From Algoriphagus sp. (GTDB lineage: Bacteria; Bacteroidota; Bacteroidia; Cytophagales; Cyclobacteriaceae), in NCBI GenBank assembly GCA_018336015.1, contig JAGXQZ010000015.1:1-35933 (forward strand): a stretch of 35,933 bases of DNA, read 5' to 3'. The notes below the pieces were generated by a model, which was not told the origin of the DNA, made no database searches, and saw only the letters and a list, made by a program, of their open reading frames with translations. Made by a program: the position numbers and the translations under genes. This document shows, in pieces, positions 1 to 7,070 of this stretch. Every line of letters begins with the position of its first letter. Position 1 is the first letter of the stretch.

Positions 1-1
1 G

Positions 2-75
2 TGATCCGCTTAGGATTCGAACCTAAGACCTACTGCTTAGAAGGCAGTTGCTCTATCCAGCTGAGCTAGCGGACC
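2..75 (-). tRNA. tRNA-Arg (anticodon TCT)
   Basis: Read on the minus strand, a complete cloverleaf is visible. The 7-bp acceptor stem GGTCCGC/GCGGATC contains one G-U pair. The anticodon stem ACTGC/GCAGT encloses the loop CTTCTAA, giving anticodon TCT. The T arm TTAGG/CCTAA encloses TTCGAAT. The discriminator base is A at position 2. The window edge prevents a check for an encoded CCA. It is the last tRNA of the minus-strand cluster. Confidence 0.95.
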
Positions 76-101
76 TGGTGACTACTGCTAGTCAAATTAA
101 G

Positions 102-175
102 TCGGGGTGGCAGGATTCGAACCTACGACCTCCACATCCCAAATGTGGCGCGATACCGGGCTACGCTACACCCCG
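102..175 (-). tRNA. tRNA-Pro (anticodon TGG)
   Basis: Minus-strand cloverleaf of 74 nt. The acceptor stem CGGGGTG/CACCCCG is perfect. The anticodon stem CCACA/TGTGG encloses TTTGGGA, giving TGG. The T arm GTAGG/CCTGC encloses TTCGAAT, with one G-U pair. The discriminator is A and no CCA is encoded. Its 5' half is nearly identical to that of the degenerate copy at 215-288. Confidence 0.95.
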
Positions 176-214
176 AAACTTTTTTCTTTTATTTTTTTCA
201 AACAGCCATTTGCT

Positions 215-288
215 ATTTGAGGGATTCGAACCTGAGACCTTCCCGATCGCAATCGGGACGAGATACCGGGCTACGCTACACCCCCAAA
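215..288 (-). pseudogene. Degenerate tRNA-Pro-like gene
   Basis: On the minus strand, about 23 nt of the 5' half (GGGGTGTAGCGTAGCCCGGT and following) match the neighbouring tRNA-Pro exactly. The anticodon arm is then TCCCG / 8-nt loop ATTGCGAT / CGGGA, one nucleotide larger than normal. The T arm has its 5' strand TCAGG and the TTCGAAT loop, but the 3' strand that should read CCTGA is missing. What follows, CCCTCAAA, instead pairs perfectly with the 5' end TTTGGGGG as an acceptor stem. This looks like a tRNA duplicate that lost about 5 nt of the T stem. An unusual functional tRNA cannot be excluded. Confidence 0.6.
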
Positions 289-321
289 CTTTAAATTTTA
301 ACTCCTTTCAAGTTAAACTCG

Positions 322-394
322 TGATCCCGCTGGGATTCGAACCCAGGACCCATACATTAAAAGTGTATTGCTCTACCAGCTGAGCTACGGAATC
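322..394 (-). tRNA. tRNA-Lys (anticodon TTT)
   Basis: Minus-strand cloverleaf of 73 nt. The acceptor stem GATTCCG/CGGGATC has one T-G pair. The D arm is GCTC/GAGC. The anticodon stem ATACA/TGTAT encloses CTTTTAA, giving TTT. The T arm CTGGG/CCCAG encloses TTCGAAT. The discriminator is A. It is the promoter-proximal member of the cluster. Confidence 0.95.
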
Positions 395-457
395 TTAAAT
401 CTTCCAAATTGGCTCTCTGAGCTTGCTTTTTGCCAGATCATTGCCGTAATTGGACTG

Positions 458-487
458 CAAATTTATGACTCTGAATTCTAAATGCAA
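458..487 (-). promoter_or_regulatory. Bacteroidota-type promoter for the tRNA cluster
   Basis: On the minus strand TTG (485-487) is followed after 19 nt by TAAATTTG (458-465), an exact match to the Bacteroidota consensus TTG-N17-23-TAnnTTTG. It reads toward tRNA-Lys, whose 5' end lies 63 nt downstream. The -33 element overlaps the first codons of the divergent gene at 482, so tRNA transcription starts next to that gene's start codon. Confidence 0.6.
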
Positions 488-1207
488 GGCATCAAATCAA
501 TCTTTCTTGTAAAACTTTCTATATTTTTTATTCTGCTTTTACAAGGTGTTCATTGTCAAGCTAATGTGCCTCAACTTTTGGTAGCGGATTCCTTGTTTAA
601 TCAAAGGAGCTATAAAGAAGCCATGGAAATTTATAAGGTCAACTACCAATTGGGGGTGTATTCGCCTTCCATGCTGTTAAAGATGGCCTTTATTTCTGAG
701 GGTATTGGAGACAGTGAAAATGCTACTCTATATCTGAGTAAGTATTATGATCTCAGTCCCAATCAGCAGACTATCACCAAGATCAAAACGCTCACGGGTC
801 AGAAAGAATTGATAGGATATGAAGTGAGTGATGGAATGAGGTTTGTTCTCTTTTTGGTGGAATACAGGGAGATCATTGTAGGTGCTCTAACCCTTTTTTT
901 GGTGATGTCTTTAATCTTCCTTTGGTCTAAAGGAAATAAACTTACCGAAGCCCGATTTTATTGGCCTTCTGTTTTATTGATCACCGTGATCTTTTTGACC
1001 AATAATTTCCTGAAAGGACCTACCACTGCCTTGGTCACTTCCAGTCCTTCTCTGATTCGGACAAAACCTACAGCAGGAGGCGAGCCAATCGACTTGGTGG
1101 AACCTGGCCACAGGGTGAAAATCCGATCCTCAAAAGATATTTGGTACGAAATAGAATGGAAAGAAAACGTGGCTTACATCAAAAAAGAAGACGTCACTAG
1201 GTTATAA
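482..1207 (+). CDS. Membrane-anchored TPR/SH3-domain protein, BatE-like
   Basis: This 241-residue protein starts with a signal peptide (about residues 1-26, cleavage near VHCQA). A short TPR-like helical region follows at about 30-105 (ADSLFNQRSYKEAMEIYKV then ALYL-type helices). Two membrane segments lie at about 125-147 and 158-176. The C-terminal domain (about 180-241) resembles a bacterial SH3 domain: it begins near SLIRTKPTAGGEPI and contains the pattern VKIRSSKDIWYEIEW. The order TPR, membrane, SH3 is that of BatE proteins of Bacteroidota aerotolerance operons, but no other bat gene is adjacent. It therefore looks like a stand-alone relative, possibly binding the cell wall or partner proteins at the inner membrane. 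A strong bidirectional terminator follows the stop codon directly. Confidence 0.6.
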   Translation: MQGIKSIFLVKLSIFFILLLQGVHCQANVPQLLVADSLFNQRSYKEAMEIYKVNYQLGVYSPSMLLKMAFISEGIGDSENATLYLSKYYDLSPNQQTITKIKTLTGQKELIGYEVSDGMRFVLFLVEYREIIVGALTLFLVMSLIFLWSKGNKLTEARFYWPSVLLITVIFLTNNFLKGPTTALVTSSPSLIRTKPTAGGEPIDLVEPGHRVKIRSSKDIWYEIEWKENVAYIKKEDVTRL

Positions 1208-1208
1208 A

Positions 1209-1238
1209 AAAAGAGGCTCAAGTTTTTGAGCCTCTTTT
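1209..1238. terminator. Bidirectional rho-independent terminator
   Basis: A perfect 13-bp inverted repeat AAAAGAGGCTCAA / TTGAGCCTCTTTT (1209-1221 and 1226-1238) has a 4-nt loop and is A/T-flanked on both sides. It lies 1 nt after the stop of the plus-strand gene at 482 and 3 nt before the end of the minus-strand DUF1080 gene, so it can end both transcripts. Confidence 0.9.
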
Positions 1239-1241
1239 CAG

Positions 1242-1982
1242 TTATAGTTTTTTGATCACCAGATTTCGGTAGTGAACCACGTCGCCATGATCTTGAAGGG
1301 ATATTTTACCTTTCTTATACTTTCCAAATCCAGGCATATCCTTGAATTTACTTTTCGCGATCAAGGCTTCCCACTCGGGAGTAAATAGCTGGGTTGAAAC
1401 AATATTTACTCCATTTAGAAAGAAGTCGAGCTTACCTTGATTGATCACGATTTCAGCTTGATTCCATTCTCCGGCAGGTTTCACAGTTTCTTCACTGCTT
1501 ACTATGAGATCATACAAATCACCGGCTCTATGGCTGATAATTTTTGCGTCCGGGTGACCAGCATTGTCCAATACCTGCATCTCAGGGCCTGTCTGCCAAG
1601 GATATTGATATTCTGGAGATTCATGGACTAAGAAGATCACACCACTATTGCCATTCGGAGCGATTTTCCACTCGTACTTAAAGTGGAAATTTTCAAATTC
1701 CTCATTTGTAACAATGTCTCCACCATCTCCGGTCTGCCATCCTGCCTTGTTGGCAGCATCCAGATACAATTCTCCGTTTTCGATTTTCCAAGCCTTTCCT
1801 ACCTCACCACCGCCATATTTGGACCAGCCATTGAAGGTTTGGCCATCAAAGAGTGGAATCCATTCTTCTGCAGGGGCTACAACCGCTAACGAGTCTGAAT
1901 TGGCGGCTTCTTCTGTTTTTGGCCCGGAGCAGGCTGCAAGGAGACCTGCAGCTGCCCAAAGTGCAAATTGATTTTTTATCAT
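1242..1982 (-). CDS. DUF1080 (3-keto-disaccharide hydrolase) family lipoprotein
   Basis: This 246-residue protein has a lipoprotein signal with lipobox L15-A16-A17-C18, followed by a short linker. A single DUF1080 domain (about 40-246) starts with the family hallmark EWIPLFDGQTFNGWSKYGG and contains NSGVIFLVHE and EMQVLDNAGHPDAK. The fold is a concanavalin-like beta-sandwich. Characterised members cleave 3-keto-glycosides, so the predicted role is hydrolysis of the 3-keto sugar made by the GMC dehydrogenase of this locus, probably in the periplasm or at a membrane surface. It is the last gene of a four-gene minus-strand operon, 3 nt after the cytochrome c gene. Function is inferred from family and neighbours; the substrate is unknown. 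Confidence 0.88.
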   Translation of the reverse strand: MIKNQFALWAAAGLLAACSGPKTEEAANSDSLAVVAPAEEWIPLFDGQTFNGWSKYGGGEVGKAWKIENGELYLDAANKAGWQTGDGGDIVTNEEFENFHFKYEWKIAPNGNSGVIFLVHESPEYQYPWQTGPEMQVLDNAGHPDAKIISHRAGDLYDLIVSSEETVKPAGEWNQAEIVINQGKLDFFLNGVNIVSTQLFTPEWEALIAKSKFKDMPGFGKYKKGKISLQDHGDVVHYRNLVIKKL

Positions 1983-1985
1983 TTT

Positions 1986-2411
1986 TTATTTCTTCAGTAA
2001 CAATACGTAGCGAACCATGTCTTTTGCATCTTCCTCGCTCAATCCAGGATGAGCAGGCATTGGAACTTCGCCCCATACTCCTACACCGCCAGCGATTACT
2101 TTTTGTGCGAGCATGGTGATGTTTTCTTCGGTTGATTCATACTTGGCAGCGACGTCTGCATAGGATGGACCTACGATTTTACGCTCCACCATGTGGCAGG
2201 AAGTACAGTCAGATCCTTTTACTTTCTCTAATCCTTTGATGTAGATCGGATCATCTTTGTACTTGTCCTCAAGGCTGACTTCCTGTGCAGGAGCGGCGGC
2301 AGTGGCAGTTTCAGTTGTTGCAGTTTCCGCTGTTTTTTCTCCGCCTCCACAGGCAAATGTCAATCCAGCCACAGCAAGAAGGGCTAGGTTTAATGGTTTT
2401 GTAATTTTCAT
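1986..2411 (-). CDS. Lipoprotein cytochrome c (mono-heme, class I)
   Basis: This 141-residue protein has a lipoprotein signal ending at C21 (TFAC), then an Ala/Thr/Glu-rich linker to about residue 45. One cytochrome c domain follows, with haem motif C69-T-S-C72-H73 and the likely distal ligand M118 in EVPMPAHP. The stretch KIVGPSYADVAAKY is typical of small cytochromes of the c551/c552 type. It lies between the TIM-barrel gene and the DUF1080 gene in one operon. Its divergent neighbours include a flavoprotein dehydrogenase of a class that passes electrons to cytochrome c, so it is the natural candidate acceptor for that enzyme. Confidence 0.9.
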   Translation of the reverse strand: MKITKPLNLALLAVAGLTFACGGGEKTAETATTETATAAAPAQEVSLEDKYKDDPIYIKGLEKVKGSDCTSCHMVERKIVGPSYADVAAKYESTEENITMLAQKVIAGGVGVWGEVPMPAHPGLSEEDAKDMVRYVLLLKK

Positions 2412-2431
2412 TGTTTATTTGTTTTGGGTAC

Positions 2432-3484
2432 TTAAATGCCTAATACTTTTCTGTTAAATGCCTCATCCGCACCTGTTCCTGCGAAATCATCAAAGGCTTT
2501 TTCTGTTACTCTGATAATATGAGAAGCGATGAATGGAGCTCCTTCTGCAGCACCTTGCTCAGGATGCTTGATGGCGCATTCCCACTCCAGTACTGCCCAA
2601 CCGCTGTAATTATACTGCGAAAGTTTGCTGAATATTCCTGCAAAGTCAACCTGTCCGTCTCCCAAAGATCTGAATCGTCCCGCTCTTTCTACCCAGCCTT
2701 GGAAACCACCATAGACACCTTGTTTACCGGTAGGATTAAATTCGGCATCCTTCACATGGAACATCTTGATGCGCTCATGGTAGAAATCAATGAACTGAAG
2801 GTAGTCCAAACACTGGAGCACAAAATGGCTTGGATCATATAGAATATTGGCACGTTTGTGACCGCCTACTTTATCCAAAAACATTTCGAAGGTGATCCCA
2901 TCGTGTAAGTCTTCTCCCGGGTGAAGTTCATAACAAACGTCCACACCCACCTCGTCAAAAGCATCCAAGATTGGCTTCCATCTTTTGCCCAATTCGGTAA
3001 ATCCTGTCTCAACCAATCCTGCAGGACGCTGTGGCCAAGGATAAACAGTGTGCCACATCAAAGCCCCCGAGAAGGTTGCGTGCGCACTCAATCCCAAATT
3101 AGCAGAAGCTTTTGCAGCATATTTTAATTGCTGAGTAGCCCATTCAGACTTGCCTTTGAGGTCACCTTTCAGATTTGCCGGTGCAAATCCGTCAAACAAT
3201 TCATTGTAAGCAGGATGCACGGCTACCAATTGACCCTGAAGGTGGGTGGAAAGTTCGGAAATCTCCATTCCTGCCTCTGCTACGATTCCTTTGATCTCGT
3301 CTGCATAAGTTTTGCTTTCCGCTGCTTTTTGAAGATCAATCATTCGTCCATCCCAAGAAGGGATCTGAACTGCTTTATAGCCTAAGTCAGCCATGTACTG
3401 ACTGATGTTTTTCAGGTTGTTGAAAGGAGCTTTATCATCGGCAAACTGTGCCAAGAAAACCGCAGGTCCTTTGATCGTTTTCAT
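2432..3484 (-). CDS. Sugar phosphate isomerase/epimerase-family TIM-barrel enzyme (3-keto-glycoside lyase/epimerase candidate)
   Basis: This 350-residue cytoplasmic protein has no signal peptide and a xylose-isomerase-like TIM barrel. Likely metal and catalytic positions are E in CYELHPGEDLHDG, D and H in DPSHFVLQ, H in FHVKDAEF and E in LEWECAIKHPEQG. In characterised 3-keto-glycoside and levoglucosan pathways, enzymes of this fold eliminate the aglycone from, epimerise or hydrate 3-keto sugars. A comparable step is inferred here because the gene sits between a Gfo/Idh/MocA dehydrogenase (33 nt upstream) and a cytochrome c. The exact reaction cannot be read from sequence. Its length exceeds the usual 270-300 residues because of a C-terminal extension after about residue 315. 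Confidence 0.75.
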   Translation of the reverse strand: MKTIKGPAVFLAQFADDKAPFNNLKNISQYMADLGYKAVQIPSWDGRMIDLQKAAESKTYADEIKGIVAEAGMEISELSTHLQGQLVAVHPAYNELFDGFAPANLKGDLKGKSEWATQQLKYAAKASANLGLSAHATFSGALMWHTVYPWPQRPAGLVETGFTELGKRWKPILDAFDEVGVDVCYELHPGEDLHDGITFEMFLDKVGGHKRANILYDPSHFVLQCLDYLQFIDFYHERIKMFHVKDAEFNPTGKQGVYGGFQGWVERAGRFRSLGDGQVDFAGIFSKLSQYNYSGWAVLEWECAIKHPEQGAAEGAPFIASHIIRVTEKAFDDFAGTGADEAFNRKVLGI

Positions 3485-3517
3485 GTTGGTTTCGGGTTTA
3501 ACGAGTTTGAGTAAAAG

Positions 3518-4687
3518 TTATTTTTCTACAATAAATGGGGTCCACTTTAAGTCAGATTTGGTGCTTCTGAGTACATGATCTATAAATGCCATTCCTCGGA
3601 TTCCGTCTTCTATTCCAGGATAATCTTCCCATTCCCATTTAGGTTTTTCTCCTGCACGATCTGCATAGATGCAGCGTGCAAAATTTCGATACAAGTTAGC
3701 AAAAGCCTCAATGTATCCCTCAGGATGCCCTGCCGGAGTACGGGTATTTTCTTGGGCAAGTGAGCCTAAATAACCCGTGCCGGCCCTTAATACATGTGCC
3801 GGCCCTGTTGGTTCTCGGTGGATCAGCGTGTTATTCAGTTCCTGTTCCCACTCTAGTCCCCCTGTTTCTCCATACACGCGCAGCTTCAAATTGTTTTCGC
3901 ACCCGGTATCTGTTTGCGAAGCCATCAATACGCCTGATGCGCCGTTTTCAAATCGAAGCAAAACTACCCCATCGTCATCGATAGGTCTTCCATCGATTTT
4001 GATATACAGGTCTGCGCAAACATGAGATACTTTAAGTCCGGTTACATATTCTACCATATTAAAAGCGTGAGTGCCGATATCGCCCATGCAGCCGGCCAGT
4101 CCATTTCGGTTTGGATCCGTTCTCCACTCTGCTTGCTTATTGTTTTCCGTTTCTAGCAGTTTGAAAAGCCAGCCTTGTGGGTATTCAACATAGACTTTCC
4201 TCACCTTTCCGATTTTTCCATCCATGATCATCTGCTTGGCTTGCTTGATCATCGGATAGCCTGTGTAAGTATGGGTGAGGAGAAATCTCCGGTCTGAATT
4301 TTTGACGATATGGTAAAGCTCTTTGGCTTCCTGATAGTTTAGGGTAAGGGGCTTGTCCAAAGCCACATGGAAACCATGCTTCAGGGCCTTGACTGTAGGA
4401 TCAAAATGGACATTGTTTGGAGTGACGATAGCCACGACGTCCATTCGCTCGCCTTCCGGAAGAGCAGCTTCTTTTTGGTACATCTCGTCGTAAGATCCAT
4501 AGACTCGTGAAGGATCAAGCATCAATTCTTCGCCTTTTTGTTTGGATTTGGCAGGATTGGAGCTAAATGCTCCACATACCAATTCAAACATTCCGTCCAT
4601 TAATGCTCCATTCAAATGAATGGCACCGATAAATGAACCCGGACCACCTCCTACGAGGCCAAGCTTCAATTTTTTAGCAGTTGACAT
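3518..4687 (-). CDS. Gfo/Idh/MocA-family NAD(P)-dependent oxidoreductase
   Basis: This 389-residue protein opens with a Rossmann motif GLVGGGPGSFIGAIH (residues 10-24). The family's active-site segment appears as ALDKPLT, with Asp where many members have Glu before the catalytic Lys-Pro. The C-terminal domain carries GDIGTHAFNMVEYVTGL, holding the conserved D/H pair. Such enzymes oxidise or reduce sugar hydroxyl/keto groups. It has no signal peptide, so it should act in the cytoplasm, plausibly reducing an imported 3-keto sugar. It is the first gene of the minus-strand operon and is divergent from the permease at 4934. Confidence 0.85.
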   Translation of the reverse strand: MSTAKKLKLGLVGGGPGSFIGAIHLNGALMDGMFELVCGAFSSNPAKSKQKGEELMLDPSRVYGSYDEMYQKEAALPEGERMDVVAIVTPNNVHFDPTVKALKHGFHVALDKPLTLNYQEAKELYHIVKNSDRRFLLTHTYTGYPMIKQAKQMIMDGKIGKVRKVYVEYPQGWLFKLLETENNKQAEWRTDPNRNGLAGCMGDIGTHAFNMVEYVTGLKVSHVCADLYIKIDGRPIDDDGVVLLRFENGASGVLMASQTDTGCENNLKLRVYGETGGLEWEQELNNTLIHREPTGPAHVLRAGTGYLGSLAQENTRTPAGHPEGYIEAFANLYRNFARCIYADRAGEKPKWEWEDYPGIEDGIRGMAFIDHVLRSTKSDLKWTPFIVEK

Positions 4688-4933
4688 AGGTCAATATTAG
4701 TTTATCAGGTTATTTGAGTAGATGATTAGATTTCTTGCTGAAATTTCGGGTATTCATCCGGTTCGGAGACTGCTTTATGACCAATTGCATCATTGGGTTA
4801 TGAATGGCTTTGCCAAAACTTTTAGGCCCCTTTCTTCGGATTCTCAAAAGAGATGCTTAAAATACAGCAAAAAGGCTAAATTCTAAATTTCTGCCACAAT
4901 TTAGGTCACAGTTCTTCACCCAAAATACGTCCC
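4688..4933. promoter_or_regulatory. Divergent control region between the two sugar-oxidation operons
   Basis: This 246-nt gap separates the start codons of the oxidoreductase (minus) and the permease (plus), so both operon promoters should lie here. A heptamer CTAAATT occurs twice in tandem (4876-4882, 4883-4889) and once inverted as AATTTAG (4898-4904), just upstream of the permease. A second small inverted repeat is CCAAT/ATTGG (4781-4785, 4792-4796). No exact Bacteroidota promoter is visible. The nearest -7-like match is TAATATTG close to the oxidoreductase start. Confidence 0.4.
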
Positions 4934-6160
4934 ATGCCCTTCATCGTCCGGTTTCGTCTTTCACTCATGATGTTTTTGGAGTTTTTTGTGTGGGGCTCGT
5001 GGTATGTCACCATGGGTACCTTTTTAGGAGCCAATCTTAAAGCGCAGGATCAGGACATTTCGCTGGCTTTCTCCACCCAATCCTTTGGAGCGATTTTGGC
5101 TCCATTTATCGTCGGATTAATTGCGGACCGCTACTTCCAAGCTCAGAAAATATTAGGATTTATCCACTTGTTGGGAGCAGTCTTGATGTATTTGCTTTAC
5201 TCAAGTGAAAATTTTGCCGGATTTTTCCCGCTCTTGTTGATTTACATGATCCTGTTTATGCCCACCTTGGCGTTGGTCAATTCGATCTCTTTCAATCAGA
5301 TGAAAAATCCTGAGAAAGAGTTTTCAGTCATTAGGGTGTGGGGGACTATCGGCTGGGTGACGGCAGGATTTATAATCTCAGCCTTGGCTTGGGACAGTCA
5401 GACAGGATTGGCAGAAGGGCTGTTGAAAAATACCTGGATCATGGCATCTATCGTTTCCTTGGGATTGGGGATTTATAGTTTTACACTTCCCAGTACACCT
5501 CCAAGGGCAAAAACTGCAGGAGAATTCAAATTTTCTGAAGTGTTGGGATTAGATGCATTAGCCCTTCTCAAGCATAAAAACTATGCGATCTTTTTCCTTT
5601 CCTCGATCTTAATTTGTATTCCACTGGCTTTTTACTACCAAAATGCCAGTCCTTTTTTGACAGAAATCGGGGTGGAAAACTCCACGGGAAAGATGGCTTT
5701 TGGGCAAGTTTCCGAGGTGTTGTTTATGCTGGCCTTGCCTATTTTCTTTTCTAGGTTTGGATTGAAAAATACCCTCATCGTAGCTATGCTCGCTTGGGCA
5801 ATTAGATATGTGTTGTTCGCCTTTGGCGATGCGGACTCGGGCGTTTGGATGCTGTTGGTAGGCATTGCGCTGCACGGAGTTTGTTATGACTTCTTTTTTG
5901 TCAGTGGACAGATTTACACAGATGCGCATGCCGGTGAGAAATTCAAATCCTCTGCTCAAGGCTTGATTACTTTGGCGACCTATGGAGTGGGCATGCTGAT
6001 CGGCTTCTGGGCTGCGGGTCAAATCTCCAATTATTACCAAGATGCGACCGGTGTTCACTTTTGGAAGTCGATTTGGATGATTCCTGCTGGGATTTCCATC
6101 TTGGTTTTGCTATTTTTCATCTCCCTTTTCAAAAAGGAAAAAATCAACACTCAACCCTAA
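4934..6160 (+). CDS. MFS permease, nucleoside:H+ symporter (NupG-like) family
   Basis: This 408-residue polytopic protein has about 12 membrane segments. The N-terminal stretch RLSLMMFLEFFVWGSWYVTMG, followed by FGAILAPFIVGLIADRYF, is the hallmark of the nucleoside/H+ symporter family. Bacteroidota members of this family often sit in sugar-isomerase/oxidoreductase clusters and probably import sugars rather than nucleosides. It is the first gene of the plus-strand operon, 12 nt before the next gene. That position suggests uptake of the oxidised sugar or aglycone released outside the inner membrane. The substrate is not predictable from sequence alone. Confidence 0.8.
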   Translation: MPFIVRFRLSLMMFLEFFVWGSWYVTMGTFLGANLKAQDQDISLAFSTQSFGAILAPFIVGLIADRYFQAQKILGFIHLLGAVLMYLLYSSENFAGFFPLLLIYMILFMPTLALVNSISFNQMKNPEKEFSVIRVWGTIGWVTAGFIISALAWDSQTGLAEGLLKNTWIMASIVSLGLGIYSFTLPSTPPRAKTAGEFKFSEVLGLDALALLKHKNYAIFFLSSILICIPLAFYYQNASPFLTEIGVENSTGKMAFGQVSEVLFMLALPIFFSRFGLKNTLIVAMLAWAIRYVLFAFGDADSGVWMLLVGIALHGVCYDFFFVSGQIYTDAHAGEKFKSSAQGLITLATYGVGMLIGFWAAGQISNYYQDATGVHFWKSIWMIPAGISILVLLFFISLFKKEKINTQP

Positions 6161-6172
6161 CCCAACCTAACC

Positions 6173-7045
6173 ATGACATTCGATTCAGGAAGACGTTCTT
6201 CCTTCAAAAAAATGATCCTCAGCGGAGCCGCTGTAGGATCGCTTTCCTCCTTCGAAATGAAGGAAGAACCTACTTTTCAACTGAAAGGCAACATCAATCA
6301 TGGTGTTTGTGCTTGGTCTATGAGGCCGCTTTCGCTTGAAGAGCTTTGTACCAACATCAAAAAAGTCGGCGTTGGGGCTATTGACCTGATCGGGCCAAAA
6401 AACTGGGAAACACTTAAAAAATATGATATCCATTGCTCCATGTGCAACGGTGCAGAGTTGGGTATCCCGGATGGATTCAATGATCCCAAGTTTCACGATC
6501 AATTGGAAAAAAACTACACGGAGGTAATTCCATTGGTTGCCAAAGCTGGATATCAAAATCTCATTGCATTTTCCGGAAACCGAAGAGGAATGGATGATGA
6601 AACGGGTTTGAAAAACTGTGAAATCGGGATCAAGAAAATTTTAAGCTTGGCAGAGAAGCATAATGTCATCATCACCATGGAGCTTCTTAATAGCCGTGTG
6701 GATCACAAAGATTACATGTGTGACAAATCAGCTTGGGGTGTGGAGCTTTGCAAGCGGATTTCAAGTGAGAATTTCAAACTCCTCTTTGACATCTATCACA
6801 TGCAGATCGACGAGGGAGATATTATCAGAAGTATCCGAAACAACCACCAATATTTTGGGCATTACCATACCGCAGGGAATCCTGGAAGAAATGACCTGGA
6901 TGATAAGCAGGAAATCTACTATCCGCCGATCATGCAGGCGATCGTGGATTCCGGATTCAAGGGGTATGTTTCTCATGAATTTATTCCGAAAGGAGAAGAT
7001 AAAATCGCTGCACTGGGTCATGCCGTGCAAGTATGTGATGTGTAA
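6173..7045 (+). CDS. Tat-exported hydroxypyruvate isomerase-like TIM-barrel protein
   Basis: This 290-residue protein has an N-terminal twin-arginine segment (GRRSSFKKMILSGAAVGSL, Arg7-Arg8), so export as a folded protein is likely. The xylose-isomerase-type barrel that follows resembles hydroxypyruvate isomerase (Hyi), with likely metal ligands in TMELLNSRVDH, LLFDIYHMQ, GHYHTAGNPGR and SHEFIPKG. Hyi enzymes themselves are cytoplasmic; the exported form with these neighbours argues for action on a periplasmic keto-sugar. It lies between the permease (12 nt) and the GMC dehydrogenase (25 nt). It is one of three TIM-barrel sugar enzymes in the locus, and the only one in the permease operon. 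Confidence 0.75.
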   Translation: MTFDSGRRSSFKKMILSGAAVGSLSSFEMKEEPTFQLKGNINHGVCAWSMRPLSLEELCTNIKKVGVGAIDLIGPKNWETLKKYDIHCSMCNGAELGIPDGFNDPKFHDQLEKNYTEVIPLVAKAGYQNLIAFSGNRRGMDDETGLKNCEIGIKKILSLAEKHNVIITMELLNSRVDHKDYMCDKSAWGVELCKRISSENFKLLFDIYHMQIDEGDIIRSIRNNHQYFGHYHTAGNPGRNDLDDKQEIYYPPIMQAIVDSGFKGYVSHEFIPKGEDKIAALGHAVQVCDV

Positions 7046-7070
7046 CTAATTAAACCAAATACCATAACCT

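Noticed and set aside
48..383. 111-residue plus-strand reading frame over the first 400 nt
   Set aside because: It runs antisense through four tRNA-type sequences; its residues are the usual spurious translation of tRNA genes.
1..394. CRISPR-like repetition in the tRNA cluster
   Set aside because: The repeated blocks (TTCGAAC, CGATACCGGGCTACGCTACA) are conserved tRNA arms, not spaced repeats.
6173..7045. Gene name hyi for the Tat-signal TIM-barrel protein
   Set aside because: True hydroxypyruvate isomerases are cytoplasmic and in glyoxylate operons; the signal peptide and neighbours point to another substrate.
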